Part shown: positions 1-5,526 of the stretch, piece by piece | Position numbering within the stretch: position 1 is the first letter of the stretch | Layout: each line of letters begins with the position of its first letter | Assembly: GCA_002839245.1 (NCBI GenBank) | Contig: PGXR01000148.1 | Span: 1 to 7,621, forward strand | DNA: 7,621 bases | Reading direction: 5' to 3' | DNA from: Spirochaetae bacterium HGW-Spirochaetae-7 | GTDB taxonomy: Bacteria; Spirochaetota; Spirochaetia; Treponematales; UBA12059 | Translations under genes and position numbers: made by a program | The notes under the pieces: model-generated | The model's database searches: none | Seen by the model: the letters and a program-made list of their open reading frames with translations, nothing else | Told to the model about the DNA's origin: nothing

Positions 1-340
1 GCAAGGTCCGTAGCACGGTGATCTGCCAGGGCTCGGTAGCGAAGGCCATCAGCCCCAGGAGCAGCGCCCCGCCGATCATCGCCCTGAGGAGCATCAGCCT
101 GCGCCCGTAGCTGTCGGCGAGGCTCCCCCATATCGGCGCGAACAGGGCCATGGCCAGCGACGAGCTGGTCTGCGTCAGCCCGGTCCAGAAATTGAGGCTG
201 GACGGATCGGTCATGCCTAGGTCCTTGAAATACATCGGGATGATGGGCGTCGAGGTCGCGAAGCCCGCGATGGCTATCAGTTCGGCTATCCAGATCGCGT
301 TGAAGGAGCGTTTCCAATCGTTCATGGTATTGTCGGGCAT
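1..340 (-). CDS. MFS transporter, N-terminal part (truncated by window edge)
   Basis: The minus strand is open from an ATG at 340 to the window start, giving 113 codons of a membrane protein. Residues 14-36 are a hydrophobic first helix. A second helix around 57-70 is followed by GSLADSYGRR (72-81), a good match to MFS motif A in the loop between helices 2 and 3. A third helix starts near 86. This layout is typical of a 12-helix major facilitator, closest in feel to multidrug or sugar efflux types. The substrate cannot be read from this part. A second ATG, five codons in (325), is an alternative start; neither has a strong ribosome binding site. The gene is divergent from the lysine operon, so it could export or import a pathway compound, but position alone does not show that. 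Confidence 0.85.
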   Translation of the reverse strand, partial: MPDNTMNDWKRSFNAIWIAELIAIAGFATSTPIIPMYFKDLGMTDPSSLNFWTGLTQTSSSLAMALFAPIWGSLADSYGRRLMLLRAMIGGALLLGLMAFATEPWQITVLRTL

Positions 341-399
341 CCTATACCGGGGGGCTTCGTACGACAAGCGGGACCCTTCGGTGCCCGTTCCGTACGGCC

Positions 400-414
400 T
401 TTCAAATATTGAAA
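400..414. repeat. Short inverted repeat, possible operator
   Basis: TTTCAA-ATA-TTGAAA is a perfect 6-base inverted repeat with a 3-base centre, in the only AT-rich patch of the divergent region. It covers the expected transcription start of the minus-strand transporter promoter and lies about 18 bases upstream of the -35 box of the kdd promoter. A dimeric regulator could bind here. AT-rich palindromes this short also arise by chance. Confidence 0.3.
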
Positions 415-419
415 TGATA

Positions 420-448
420 ATTTTACCTTACTTGACGGTGCCTGTCGG
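420..448 (-). promoter_or_regulatory. Possible sigma70-like promoter for the MFS gene
   Basis: Read on the minus strand, CCGACA (443-448, 4 of 6 matches to TTGACA) and TAAAAT (420-425, 5 of 6 to TATAAT) are separated by 17 bases. The start site would be near 413, leaving a leader of about 70 bases before the transporter ATG. It overlaps the plus-strand kdd promoter, so the two would compete for RNA polymerase. Confidence 0.35.
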
Positions 449-461
449 AGGGGTTTATAAG
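432..461 (+). promoter_or_regulatory. Sigma70-like promoter for the lysine operon (kdd)
   Basis: TTGACG (432-437, 5 of 6) and TATAAG (456-461, 5 of 6) are separated by 18 bases. This is the best promoter match found in the window. Transcription would begin near 468, giving a leader of about 60 bases before kdd. It is the obvious entry point for the operon, although the long gap after kdd could hold a second one. Confidence 0.6.
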
Positions 462-499
462 TGATGGTCTCACTATCCATCCGGTGACAGCACCATCGC
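461..499 (+). other. Hairpin at the 5' end of the kdd leader
   Basis: GTGATGGT (461-468) can pair with ACCATCGC (492-499), with one G-T wobble. Inside it, TCAC (470-473) pairs with GTGA (484-487). The fold ends 20 bases before the kdd Shine-Dalgarno site and does not cover it. If transcription starts near 468, much of the outer stem would not be in the RNA, which weakens the case. No known riboswitch consensus is recognisable. Confidence 0.25.
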
Positions 500-529
500 G
501 TCTCTCCGGAAAACCCAGAAGGAGGTATC

Positions 530-1570
530 ATGGCTCTAGGAAGCAAGTACGGCACCCACCGCGTCATTTCGCCGGTGGGCTCGATGCCGCAGACAGCTGA
601 CCGCATCGACAACGACATGTCGAAGGTCTACGACAACGAGATCATGCTTGACGTGATCGCCCTCAACGTCGATTCCGCCAGCTTCACGCAGATCGAAGAA
701 GAGGCCGGACACGACGTCGACAAGATCGGCAAGAAGATCCTCGAGATCGTCGCGGCACGGGGCAAGCAGCAGAATCCCGTTACGGGATCCGGCGGCATGC
801 TCATCGGCAAGGTGGCGAGGATCGGCTCGGCGCTCAGGGACCGCGACCTCAAGGTCGGCGACAAGATCGCCAGCCTGGTGTCGTTGTCCCTGACCCCGCT
901 CAAGATCAACAGGATCATCAAGGTGATGCCCGAGGTCGATCGCGTGCTGATAGAAGGCCAGGCCATCCTTTTCGAGTCGGGCATCTACGCCAAACTCCCC
1001 GTCGACATGGACGAAGGGCTAGCGCTCGCCGCCCTCGACGTCGCGGGAGCCCCCGCGCAGACCGCCAAGCTCGTAAGGCCAGGCGACAGCGTCCTTATCC
1101 TCGGCGCGGGCGGCAAGTCGGGACTCATGTGCTGCTACGAGGCGATGAAGCGCGTCGGACCCACCGGCAAGGTCATAGCCAACATCCGCAGCGAAAAGTA
1201 CATCAAGCCCCTGACCGAGATGAAGCTATGCCACGAGATCGTCATGGCCGACGCCGGCAAGCCGGTCGAGATGCTCGAAGCCGTCCTCAAGGCCAACAAC
1301 GGCAAGGAAGTCGACATCGTCATCAATTGCGTGAACATCCAGGGCACCGAAATGTCCAGCATCCTTCCCGTCAAGGAAAACGGCATCGTTTACTTCTTCA
1401 GCATGGCGACGAGCTTCACCCGCGCCGCGCTCGGAGCGGAAGGCATCGGCAAGGACGTCCTGATGATCATCGGCAACGGTTATACCAAGGACCACGCCGA
1501 GATTACGCTGTGGGAACTCCGCGAGAACGCACAACTGCACAAGTATTTCGAGGATCAGTACGTAAAGTAA
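530..1570 (+). CDS. kdd: L-erythro-3,5-diaminohexanoate dehydrogenase (EC 1.4.1.11)
   Basis: This enzyme oxidatively deaminates 3,5-diaminohexanoate to 5-amino-3-oxohexanoate with NAD+, releasing ammonia; it is a cytosolic step of lysine fermentation. The 346-residue length is that expected for Kdd. The family-like N-terminus begins MALGSKYGTHRVISP. A GroES-like half (about 40-170) with the conserved stretch NPVTGSGG (82-89) precedes a Rossmann half whose dinucleotide loop is LGAGGKSG (191-198). The acid NIRSEKY region (218-224) would follow the second strand. The start is supported by AGAAGGAGG ending 4 bases before the ATG. It is the first gene of the operon, followed by an unusually long gap before kce. 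Identification rests on sequence resemblance plus the neighbouring kce and kam genes. Confidence 0.93.
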   Translation: MALGSKYGTHRVISPVGSMPQTADRIDNDMSKVYDNEIMLDVIALNVDSASFTQIEEEAGHDVDKIGKKILEIVAARGKQQNPVTGSGGMLIGKVARIGSALRDRDLKVGDKIASLVSLSLTPLKINRIIKVMPEVDRVLIEGQAILFESGIYAKLPVDMDEGLALAALDVAGAPAQTAKLVRPGDSVLILGAGGKSGLMCCYEAMKRVGPTGKVIANIRSEKYIKPLTEMKLCHEIVMADAGKPVEMLEAVLKANNGKEVDIVINCVNIQGTEMSSILPVKENGIVYFFSMATSFTRAALGAEGIGKDVLMIIGNGYTKDHAEITLWELRENAQLHKYFEDQYVK

Positions 1571-1624
1571 GGATTGACCTGTTCGAGCATGGAGCCCTGG
1601 CGATGGGAGGACGGCGAGCCGGAA

Positions 1625-1874
1625 CGCGCGAGCGCGCGGAATACCGGCGGGGGCAGTCCGTCTCCCGGTTCATACGTGGCCGACATGGCCGGTAGGAGTC
1701 GAGTCAGGCAAAACATAATGTGGGTAGACGGGAAACCGTCTCTCGCCCTGGGGGCTCCCCGTCCCCGGCGCGGCGAGCGAACGCGGCCTGTGGCTATATA
1801 GCCGGGACGAGCGTGCGCAGACCGGAACGTATCGGGAGCCGGACCTTGCGGGTCCGGAGGATGGACGAATCCAT
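1625..1874 (+). ncRNA. Candidate structured RNA between kdd and kce (unassigned)
   Basis: The 453-base gap 1571-2023 has no convincing protein gene but is full of stems. They are CGCGC/GCGCG (1625-1638), ACCGG/CCGGT (1643-1669), GGCC/GGCC (1678-1690), AGACGG-GAAA-CCGTCT (1726-1741, a GNRA tetraloop), and CTCGCC/GGCGAG (1742-1777, with an inner GGGG/CCCC stem). After these come the palindrome GGCTATATAGCC (1792-1803), CCGGACC/GGTCCGG (1839-1857) and ATGGA-CGAA-TCCAT (1861-1874). The GAAA hairpin and the next stem abut directly, which suggests stacking. CATAAT (1714-1719) could be a -10 box giving a start near 1726, but no good -35 is present. Strand and boundaries are uncertain. It could be a kce leader, a processed spacer RNA, or the remnant of a mobile element. 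GC-rich DNA yields some hairpins by chance. No known RNA family was recognised. Confidence 0.4.
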
Positions 1875-1887
1875 TGAAGGTTTAGCA

Positions 1888-2020
1888 GGATGGGAAGGGG
1901 AGACAGGACTTTGAAGGATGCATAGCGCCCGGACGACATTTGCCCGCGATCCCGGGGACCGGATTGCCGTTCATCCTTGTAAGTCCTTTCTCCCGCCATC
2001 CTTTGATCACCCAAGGAGGG
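1888..2020 (+). promoter_or_regulatory. Nested long-range helix in the kce leader
   Basis: GGATGG (1888-1893) and GGGAGA (1898-1903) pair with CCATCC (1996-2001) and TCTCCC (1989-1994), a 12-pair helix with a 4-versus-1 internal loop. Nested inside it are AAGGATG/CATCCTT (1914-1920 with 1972-1978) and CCCGG/CCGGG (1928-1932 with 1952-1956). The fold ends 11 bases before the kce Shine-Dalgarno AAGGAGGG (2013-2020). CCTT at 2000-2003 could instead pair with AAGG at 2013-2016 and hide the site. A translational control element is possible; the ligand or trigger is unknown. Confidence 0.35.
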
Positions 2021-2023
2021 TAT

Positions 2024-2851
2024 ATGGCTCTTGACGGCAAGATTGTAATCACCTGCGCCTGTACCGGCGCCGAGACGACGGTGGCCCAGAACCCCGCGCT
2101 CCCGATTACCCCGGAACAAGTGGCGGCGACGGCCGTGGAATGCAGGGCGGCGGGCGCCGCGATACTGCATCTGCACGTGCGCGACGAAAAGGGCAATGCC
2201 ACCCAAAGCGTGGCGCGGTTCAGGGAAGCGATCGAGGCGATCCGCAAGAAGACCGACATCGTCATCGAGATAACTACCGGCGGCGCGGTCGGGGATACGG
2301 CCGAGGAGCGCCTGCAGCCGGTCAAGGAACTGGAACCGGAGATGGCTTCTCTCGACTGCGGTACGGTCAACTTCGGGGACGAGTACATAGTCAACACGTT
2401 GCCGACGATGCGGGAGTTCGCGGCGGAGTTCCGCAAGCGAAAGGTCCGCGCAACCCTCGAGTGCTTCGACCTCGGGCATGTCTACGCGAGCCACTACCTC
2501 GTACGGGAGGGGCTCATCGAGGCGCCGTTCCACTACGGCTTCGTGCTCAATGTGCCCGGCGCCGTCCCGTACACCGTGGAGAACCTTTCGGCGTTCATGA
2601 AAGCGATGCCATCGGGAGCCGACTTCACAGTCATGGGCATTGGCCGCTCGTCGTTGCCGGCGCAATACGGCGCCGTCGCCAACGGCGGCTGGATACGCGT
2701 CGGCTTCGAGGACAACGTGTTCTTCAGCAAGGGCGTGCTTGCGAAGAGCAACGCCCAGCTCGTCGAGCGCGCCGCAAGGATAGCCCGCGAAGCGGGATTG
2801 GCACCCGCCACCCCCGACGACGTACGCAAGTACCTGAAACTAAGAGGCTGA
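2024..2851 (+). CDS. kce: 3-keto-5-aminohexanoate cleavage enzyme (BKACE family)
   Basis: Kce condenses 5-amino-3-oxohexanoate with acetyl-CoA and cleaves the product to acetoacetate and L-3-aminobutyryl-CoA. It belongs to the Zn-dependent DUF849/BKACE TIM-barrel family. The protein has 275 residues, the usual length. The metal-binding signature HLHVRD lies at 49-54 (His49 and His51 as ligands), and the third ligand is probably Glu229 in GFED. TTGG (84-87), LDCG (110-113) and the FGLVLN-like FVLNVPG (173-179) are also family-like. The start at 2024 follows AAGGAGGG three bases upstream and gives MALDGKIVIT. The frame stays open upstream to a TTG at 1940, but that extension is not family-like and lacks a ribosome binding site. 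The substrate is assigned from gene context, because BKACE enzymes accept several beta-keto acids. Confidence 0.93.
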   Translation: MALDGKIVITCACTGAETTVAQNPALPITPEQVAATAVECRAAGAAILHLHVRDEKGNATQSVARFREAIEAIRKKTDIVIEITTGGAVGDTAEERLQPVKELEPEMASLDCGTVNFGDEYIVNTLPTMREFAAEFRKRKVRATLECFDLGHVYASHYLVREGLIEAPFHYGFVLNVPGAVPYTVENLSAFMKAMPSGADFTVMGIGRSSLPAQYGAVANGGWIRVGFEDNVFFSKGVLAKSNAQLVERAARIAREAGLAPATPDDVRKYLKLRG

Positions 2852-2863
2852 TATAACGAATAT

Positions 2864-2879
2864 GGCCACGAAGGCACGG
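2864..2879 (+). repeat. Copy 1 of a GGCCACGRAGGCACGG repeat, before kamA
   Basis: GGCCACGAAGGCACGG matches 15 of 16 bases of GGCCACGGAGGCACGG at 4257-4272. It lies in the 91-base gap between kce and kamA. Related CCACGGAG-type tracts are often seen beside GxxExxY genes, so this may be a remnant of the same kind of element that brought in the gene downstream of kamA. No inverted ends or target duplication can be seen. Confidence 0.4.
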
Positions 2880-2942
2880 TGCGACGCGAGACTCGTAGCG
2901 CCACAGCGTGCCTCCGCGGCAAAATTTACGAAGGAGCAATGT

Positions 2943-4238
2943 ATGCATACATACCCGAGTTACGATTACAAGCGCATTCCGCTGTACAAGGACGTGACGC
3001 CGGAGCAATGGAACGACTGGCACTGGCAGATGAAAAACAACATCAAGGACGTGGAGACGCTCGCCAAGGTTGCCCCGTTGACCGAGAAGGACAAGGCTGA
3101 CGTCACCGAGGTCCTCAAGACGTTCCGGATGGCGATAACGCCGTATTACGCGTCGCTCATCGACCCGGAAAATCCGACCTGTCCCGTGCGGCTGCAGGCC
3201 ATACCTCGTCTTCCTGAGACATTCTTCGACGAGAGCGACCAGGACGATCCGTTGCACGAGGATTCCGACAGCCCCGTTCCCGGGCTTACGCACCGCTACC
3301 CGGACCGTGTGCTCCTTCTCGTCACGCACATCTGCTCGATGAATTGCCGCCACTGCACGCGCAGGCGCATCGTGGGCGAAGAAGACGTGAACATGAACGA
3401 CGAGTATATTGACGCGGCGATCGATTACATAAGGAAGACGCCGATAATCCGCGACGTGCTGATATCGGGCGGCGATCCCCTGGTCCTCTCCGACGAGAAG
3501 CTCGAGAACATCATCAGGAAGATTCGCGCCATCGAGCACGTCGAGATCATACGCATCGGAACGCGCACGCCGGTCGTCATGCCCCAGCGCATCACTGACA
3601 AGCTCGTGAACATGCTCAAGCAGTACCATCCGCTGTACATCAACACTCACTTCAACCACCCCAAGGAGATCACCGCCGAATCGCGCGAGGCTTGCCGCAA
3701 GCTCGCCGATGCTGGCATACCCCTCGGGAACCAGAGCGTGCTCCTGCGCGACGTCAACGATTGCCCCGTGCTTATGAAAAAGCTGATGCAGAAGTTGCTG
3801 ACCATCCGCGTGAAGCCGTACTACATCTACCAGTGCGACCTCTCGCGCGGGATCAGCCATTTCCGCACGACGGTGAGCAAGGGCATCGAGATCATCGAGA
3901 ACCTGCGCGGCCATACCTCGGGCATGGCGGTACCGACCTTCGTGATCGACGCCCCCGGCGGCGGCGGCAAGACGCCGGTGATGCCTGACTATGTCATTTC
4001 GAGCAATGACAAGCGCGTGATATTGCGCAACTATGAGGGAGTGATAACCACGTACGACGAGCCGGACGGCTATCACGAGGACTGCGGCAAGTGCCGCATC
4101 TGCTTCGACGAGCCCCAGCTCAACGCTACCTGCGGCGTCGCCAGGCTCCTGTCAGGCGACGAGAAGGTGCTGGAGCCCAAGAACCTGGTACGCGCCGCCC
4201 GCGGCACGAACGCCTTCTCGCCGAGGAAGAAGAAGTAG
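2943..4238 (+). CDS. kamA: L-lysine 2,3-aminomutase (EC 5.4.3.2)
   Basis: KamA interconverts L-lysine and L-beta-lysine, the first step of the pathway, using S-adenosylmethionine, a [4Fe-4S] cluster and PLP. The 431-residue protein carries the radical SAM motif CSMNCRHC (Cys131, Cys135, Cys138). SGGDPL is at 175-180, and the PLP lysine is in PGGGGK (Lys343). Asp299 (in QCDLSRG) and Asp336 (in VIDAPGG) match the two aspartates that hold the substrate amino group. Cys274 and the C-terminal Cys381, Cys384 and Cys387 would form the structural zinc site; the spacing is CxxCxxC rather than the CxCxxC of the clostridial enzyme. The start at 2943 has AAGGAG six bases upstream and gives MHTYPSYDYKRIPLYKDV, which aligns with the family start. 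An upstream in-frame ATG at 2862 runs through a repeat-like segment and is unlikely. Confidence 0.96.
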   Translation: MHTYPSYDYKRIPLYKDVTPEQWNDWHWQMKNNIKDVETLAKVAPLTEKDKADVTEVLKTFRMAITPYYASLIDPENPTCPVRLQAIPRLPETFFDESDQDDPLHEDSDSPVPGLTHRYPDRVLLLVTHICSMNCRHCTRRRIVGEEDVNMNDEYIDAAIDYIRKTPIIRDVLISGGDPLVLSDEKLENIIRKIRAIEHVEIIRIGTRTPVVMPQRITDKLVNMLKQYHPLYINTHFNHPKEITAESREACRKLADAGIPLGNQSVLLRDVNDCPVLMKKLMQKLLTIRVKPYYIYQCDLSRGISHFRTTVSKGIEIIENLRGHTSGMAVPTFVIDAPGGGGKTPVMPDYVISSNDKRVILRNYEGVITTYDEPDGYHEDCGKCRICFDEPQLNATCGVARLLSGDEKVLEPKNLVRAARGTNAFSPRKKK

Positions 4239-4256
4239 GCACGCTGACGAATGGTC

Positions 4257-4272
4257 GGCCACGGAGGCACGG
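4257..4272 (+). repeat. Copy 2 of the GGCCACGRAGGCACGG repeat, before the GxxExxY gene
   Basis: GGCCACGGAGGCACGG continues as AGACACGG (4273-4280), so the tract is itself a short run of degenerate CACGGAG units. It lies 18 bases after the kamA stop and marks the left edge of the lower-GC inserted segment. It shares 15 of 16 bases with the copy at 2864-2879. Confidence 0.45.
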
Positions 4273-4316
4273 AGACACGGGGTCATGAAAAGAGAGCCAG
4301 GAGGAGAGAAGGGGTT

Positions 4317-4637
4317 ATGATAACAGGGGACGATACTCTGGGTGAAAAAATCATTGGATGCGCTGTTGCTGTGCATCGAGAGTTGGGACCCGGCTTGCTC
4401 GAATCGATTTACGAGGAGGCATTGGGGATTGAACTCACTCAAACCGGCGTATCGTTCACTCGTGAAGTTGCCTTGCCTGTTGTTTGCAAAGGATCTCTTC
4501 TTTCAGGTTCATTCAGGGTGGATATGGTTGTGGAAAATGCGGTGGTCATCGAATTGAGATGCTTTGAGATAATAGTGCCTGTCCATGAAGCCCAGTTGCT
4601 TTCTTGTTTTCTCTCCGCGGAGCATGACCATGCTTGA
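4317..4637 (+). CDS. GxxExxY family protein, truncated and probably decaying
   Basis: GxxExxY proteins are small, widely transferred proteins of unknown role with a PD-(D/E)XK nuclease-like fold, usually about 125-135 residues. The 106 residues here show the name motif GLLESIY (Gly26, Glu29, Tyr32), the acidic residue in FRVDMVVEN (Asp69), and PVHEAQLL (88-95). Two things suggest loss of function. The usual ELK is ELR (79-81), so the catalytic-type lysine is replaced. The protein also stops soon after HEAQLL, lacking the last strands and helix (about 20-30 residues). GC content is clearly lower than in the neighbours, which points to transfer. It sits between kamA and kamB and overlaps the kamB start by 8 bases. 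The start at 4317 is chosen because the family sequence begins there, and GA-rich bases precede it. It has no evident part in lysine metabolism. Confidence 0.8.
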   Translation: MITGDDTLGEKIIGCAVAVHRELGPGLLESIYEEALGIELTQTGVSFTREVALPVVCKGSLLSGSFRVDMVVENAVVIELRCFEIIVPVHEAQLLSCFLSAEHDHA

Positions 4638-5526
4638 CAGCGCGGAGGACTTCCTGGGGAGGGTCACGTTCGTCACGGGACCGGAGAAGCATTGCGGCAA
4701 GACGACATTCATGAACAGGGCGGCCGAGCTCGCGAGGCGAGGAGCGCGCGCAGCGGGCAGGCAGGCACCTGCCCTGCTGACCGTCGGTTACGACGGTGAG
4801 TCCCGCGACTTCCTGTCCGGCGCGCGGAAGCCCGCGGTGCCCGTGGCTGCCGGCGATATCCTGGTGACGGCCGAGCGCTTCGCCAGGCCCTGCTCGCCGG
4901 AAATACTCGACGTCCTGCCGGGTTCCTCGGCACTTGGGCGGCTTTGTATCGCGAAGGCGAGCCGGGGCGCGACCGTCGCCCTGGTCGGCCCCGAGAGCAA
5001 CGCCCTGGTCGGCTGGGCTATCAGGCGAATCGTCGACGAAGGCTTGACCGATACCGTGCTGGTCGACGGCGCGATCAACAGGATGACCCAGGTGGCATCG
5101 ATCGCAAACGCGCGCTTCGTTTACGCGATCAGGGTGGACGGCGCCGGGCTCGGCCGCGCCATTTCCCGCGTGCGCAGGCTGGCGACCCTGGTACGCTTGC
5201 CCTTGGCCGGCGATTCTCAGGTCGACGATGCCGCGTCGTTCGTGCTGGAAGGCGCGCTGACGACCGAGACCGCGGCACGGCTTCCGCCCGAGGCCCGCTC
5301 CGTCATCGTCGACGACCTTACCAAGGTCTTCCTGGGAGAAGCGGAGCTAGCCGCCTTCGTGCGCGATCGTCAGCTATATGTCAGCTGGCGCATAGAATTC
5401 GGCGGATTTATAGTCGCCTGCCGCGGCATCGCGGACGCTGCCTTCAATGCGCGGCTGGGGGATGATTCCGTGTCGGCCCTGGTCGCCTTCAACCCCTACG
5501 AAGAACCTGCCTGGAGTGCGGCGTGA
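4630..5526 (+). CDS. kamB: Lysine 5,6-aminomutase reactivase subunit KamB (P-loop protein)
   Basis: This 298-residue protein is assigned as KamB, found with KamC next to kamD/kamE in lysine-fermenting bacteria and proposed to restore B12 mutase that has lost or damaged its cofactor. A P-loop, TGPEKHCGKTT (16-26), has the G-x5-GKT form seen in BioD/CobB-like NTPases. GYDGE (53-57) could be a switch region. VLVDGAINR (143-151) resembles a Walker B-type strand ending in Asp146. The C-terminal half has no motif I recognise. The start at 4630 is preferred because GCGGAG lies seven bases upstream; ATG 4624 is too close to it, and ATG 4585 would add residues encoded inside the GxxExxY gene. The stop overlaps the kamC GTG by 4 bases. 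The name comes from gene order and the P-loop; the biochemical role is inferred. Confidence 0.8.
   Translation: MLDSAEDFLGRVTFVTGPEKHCGKTTFMNRAAELARRGARAAGRQAPALLTVGYDGESRDFLSGARKPAVPVAAGDILVTAERFARPCSPEILDVLPGSSALGRLCIAKASRGATVALVGPESNALVGWAIRRIVDEGLTDTVLVDGAINRMTQVASIANARFVYAIRVDGAGLGRAISRVRRLATLVRLPLAGDSQVDDAASFVLEGALTTETAARLPPEARSVIVDDLTKVFLGEAELAAFVRDRQLYVSWRIEFGGFIVACRGIADAAFNARLGDDSVSALVAFNPYEEPAWSAA

Noticed and set aside
1574..1602. A promoter starting with TTGACC just after kdd
   Set aside because: No acceptable -10 box occurs 16-18 bases downstream.
1641..1720. Resemblance to parts of a cobalamin riboswitch (CTGCCCCCGCCGGTA on the minus strand, GAGTCAGGC on the plus)
   Set aside because: The two fragments are on opposite strands and the required order of conserved boxes is absent. 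No gene in the right place lies downstream on the minus strand.
1574..1801. A small plus-strand open frame in the kdd-kce spacer
   Set aside because: No ribosome binding site, a composition rich in Arg, Gly, Pro and Ser, and it crosses several strong stems. No similarity to any family was recognised.
1670..2665. A 331-residue minus-strand frame across the kdd-kce spacer and kce
   Set aside because: Most of it lies opposite kce and is arginine-rich shadow translation with no domain or ribosome binding site.
2724..4076. A 450-residue open frame on the minus strand opposite kamA
   Set aside because: It mirrors the codon positions of kamA, which has complete catalytic motifs. The translation is rich in His, Arg, Val and Asp with no recognisable domain, as expected of a shadow in GC-rich DNA.
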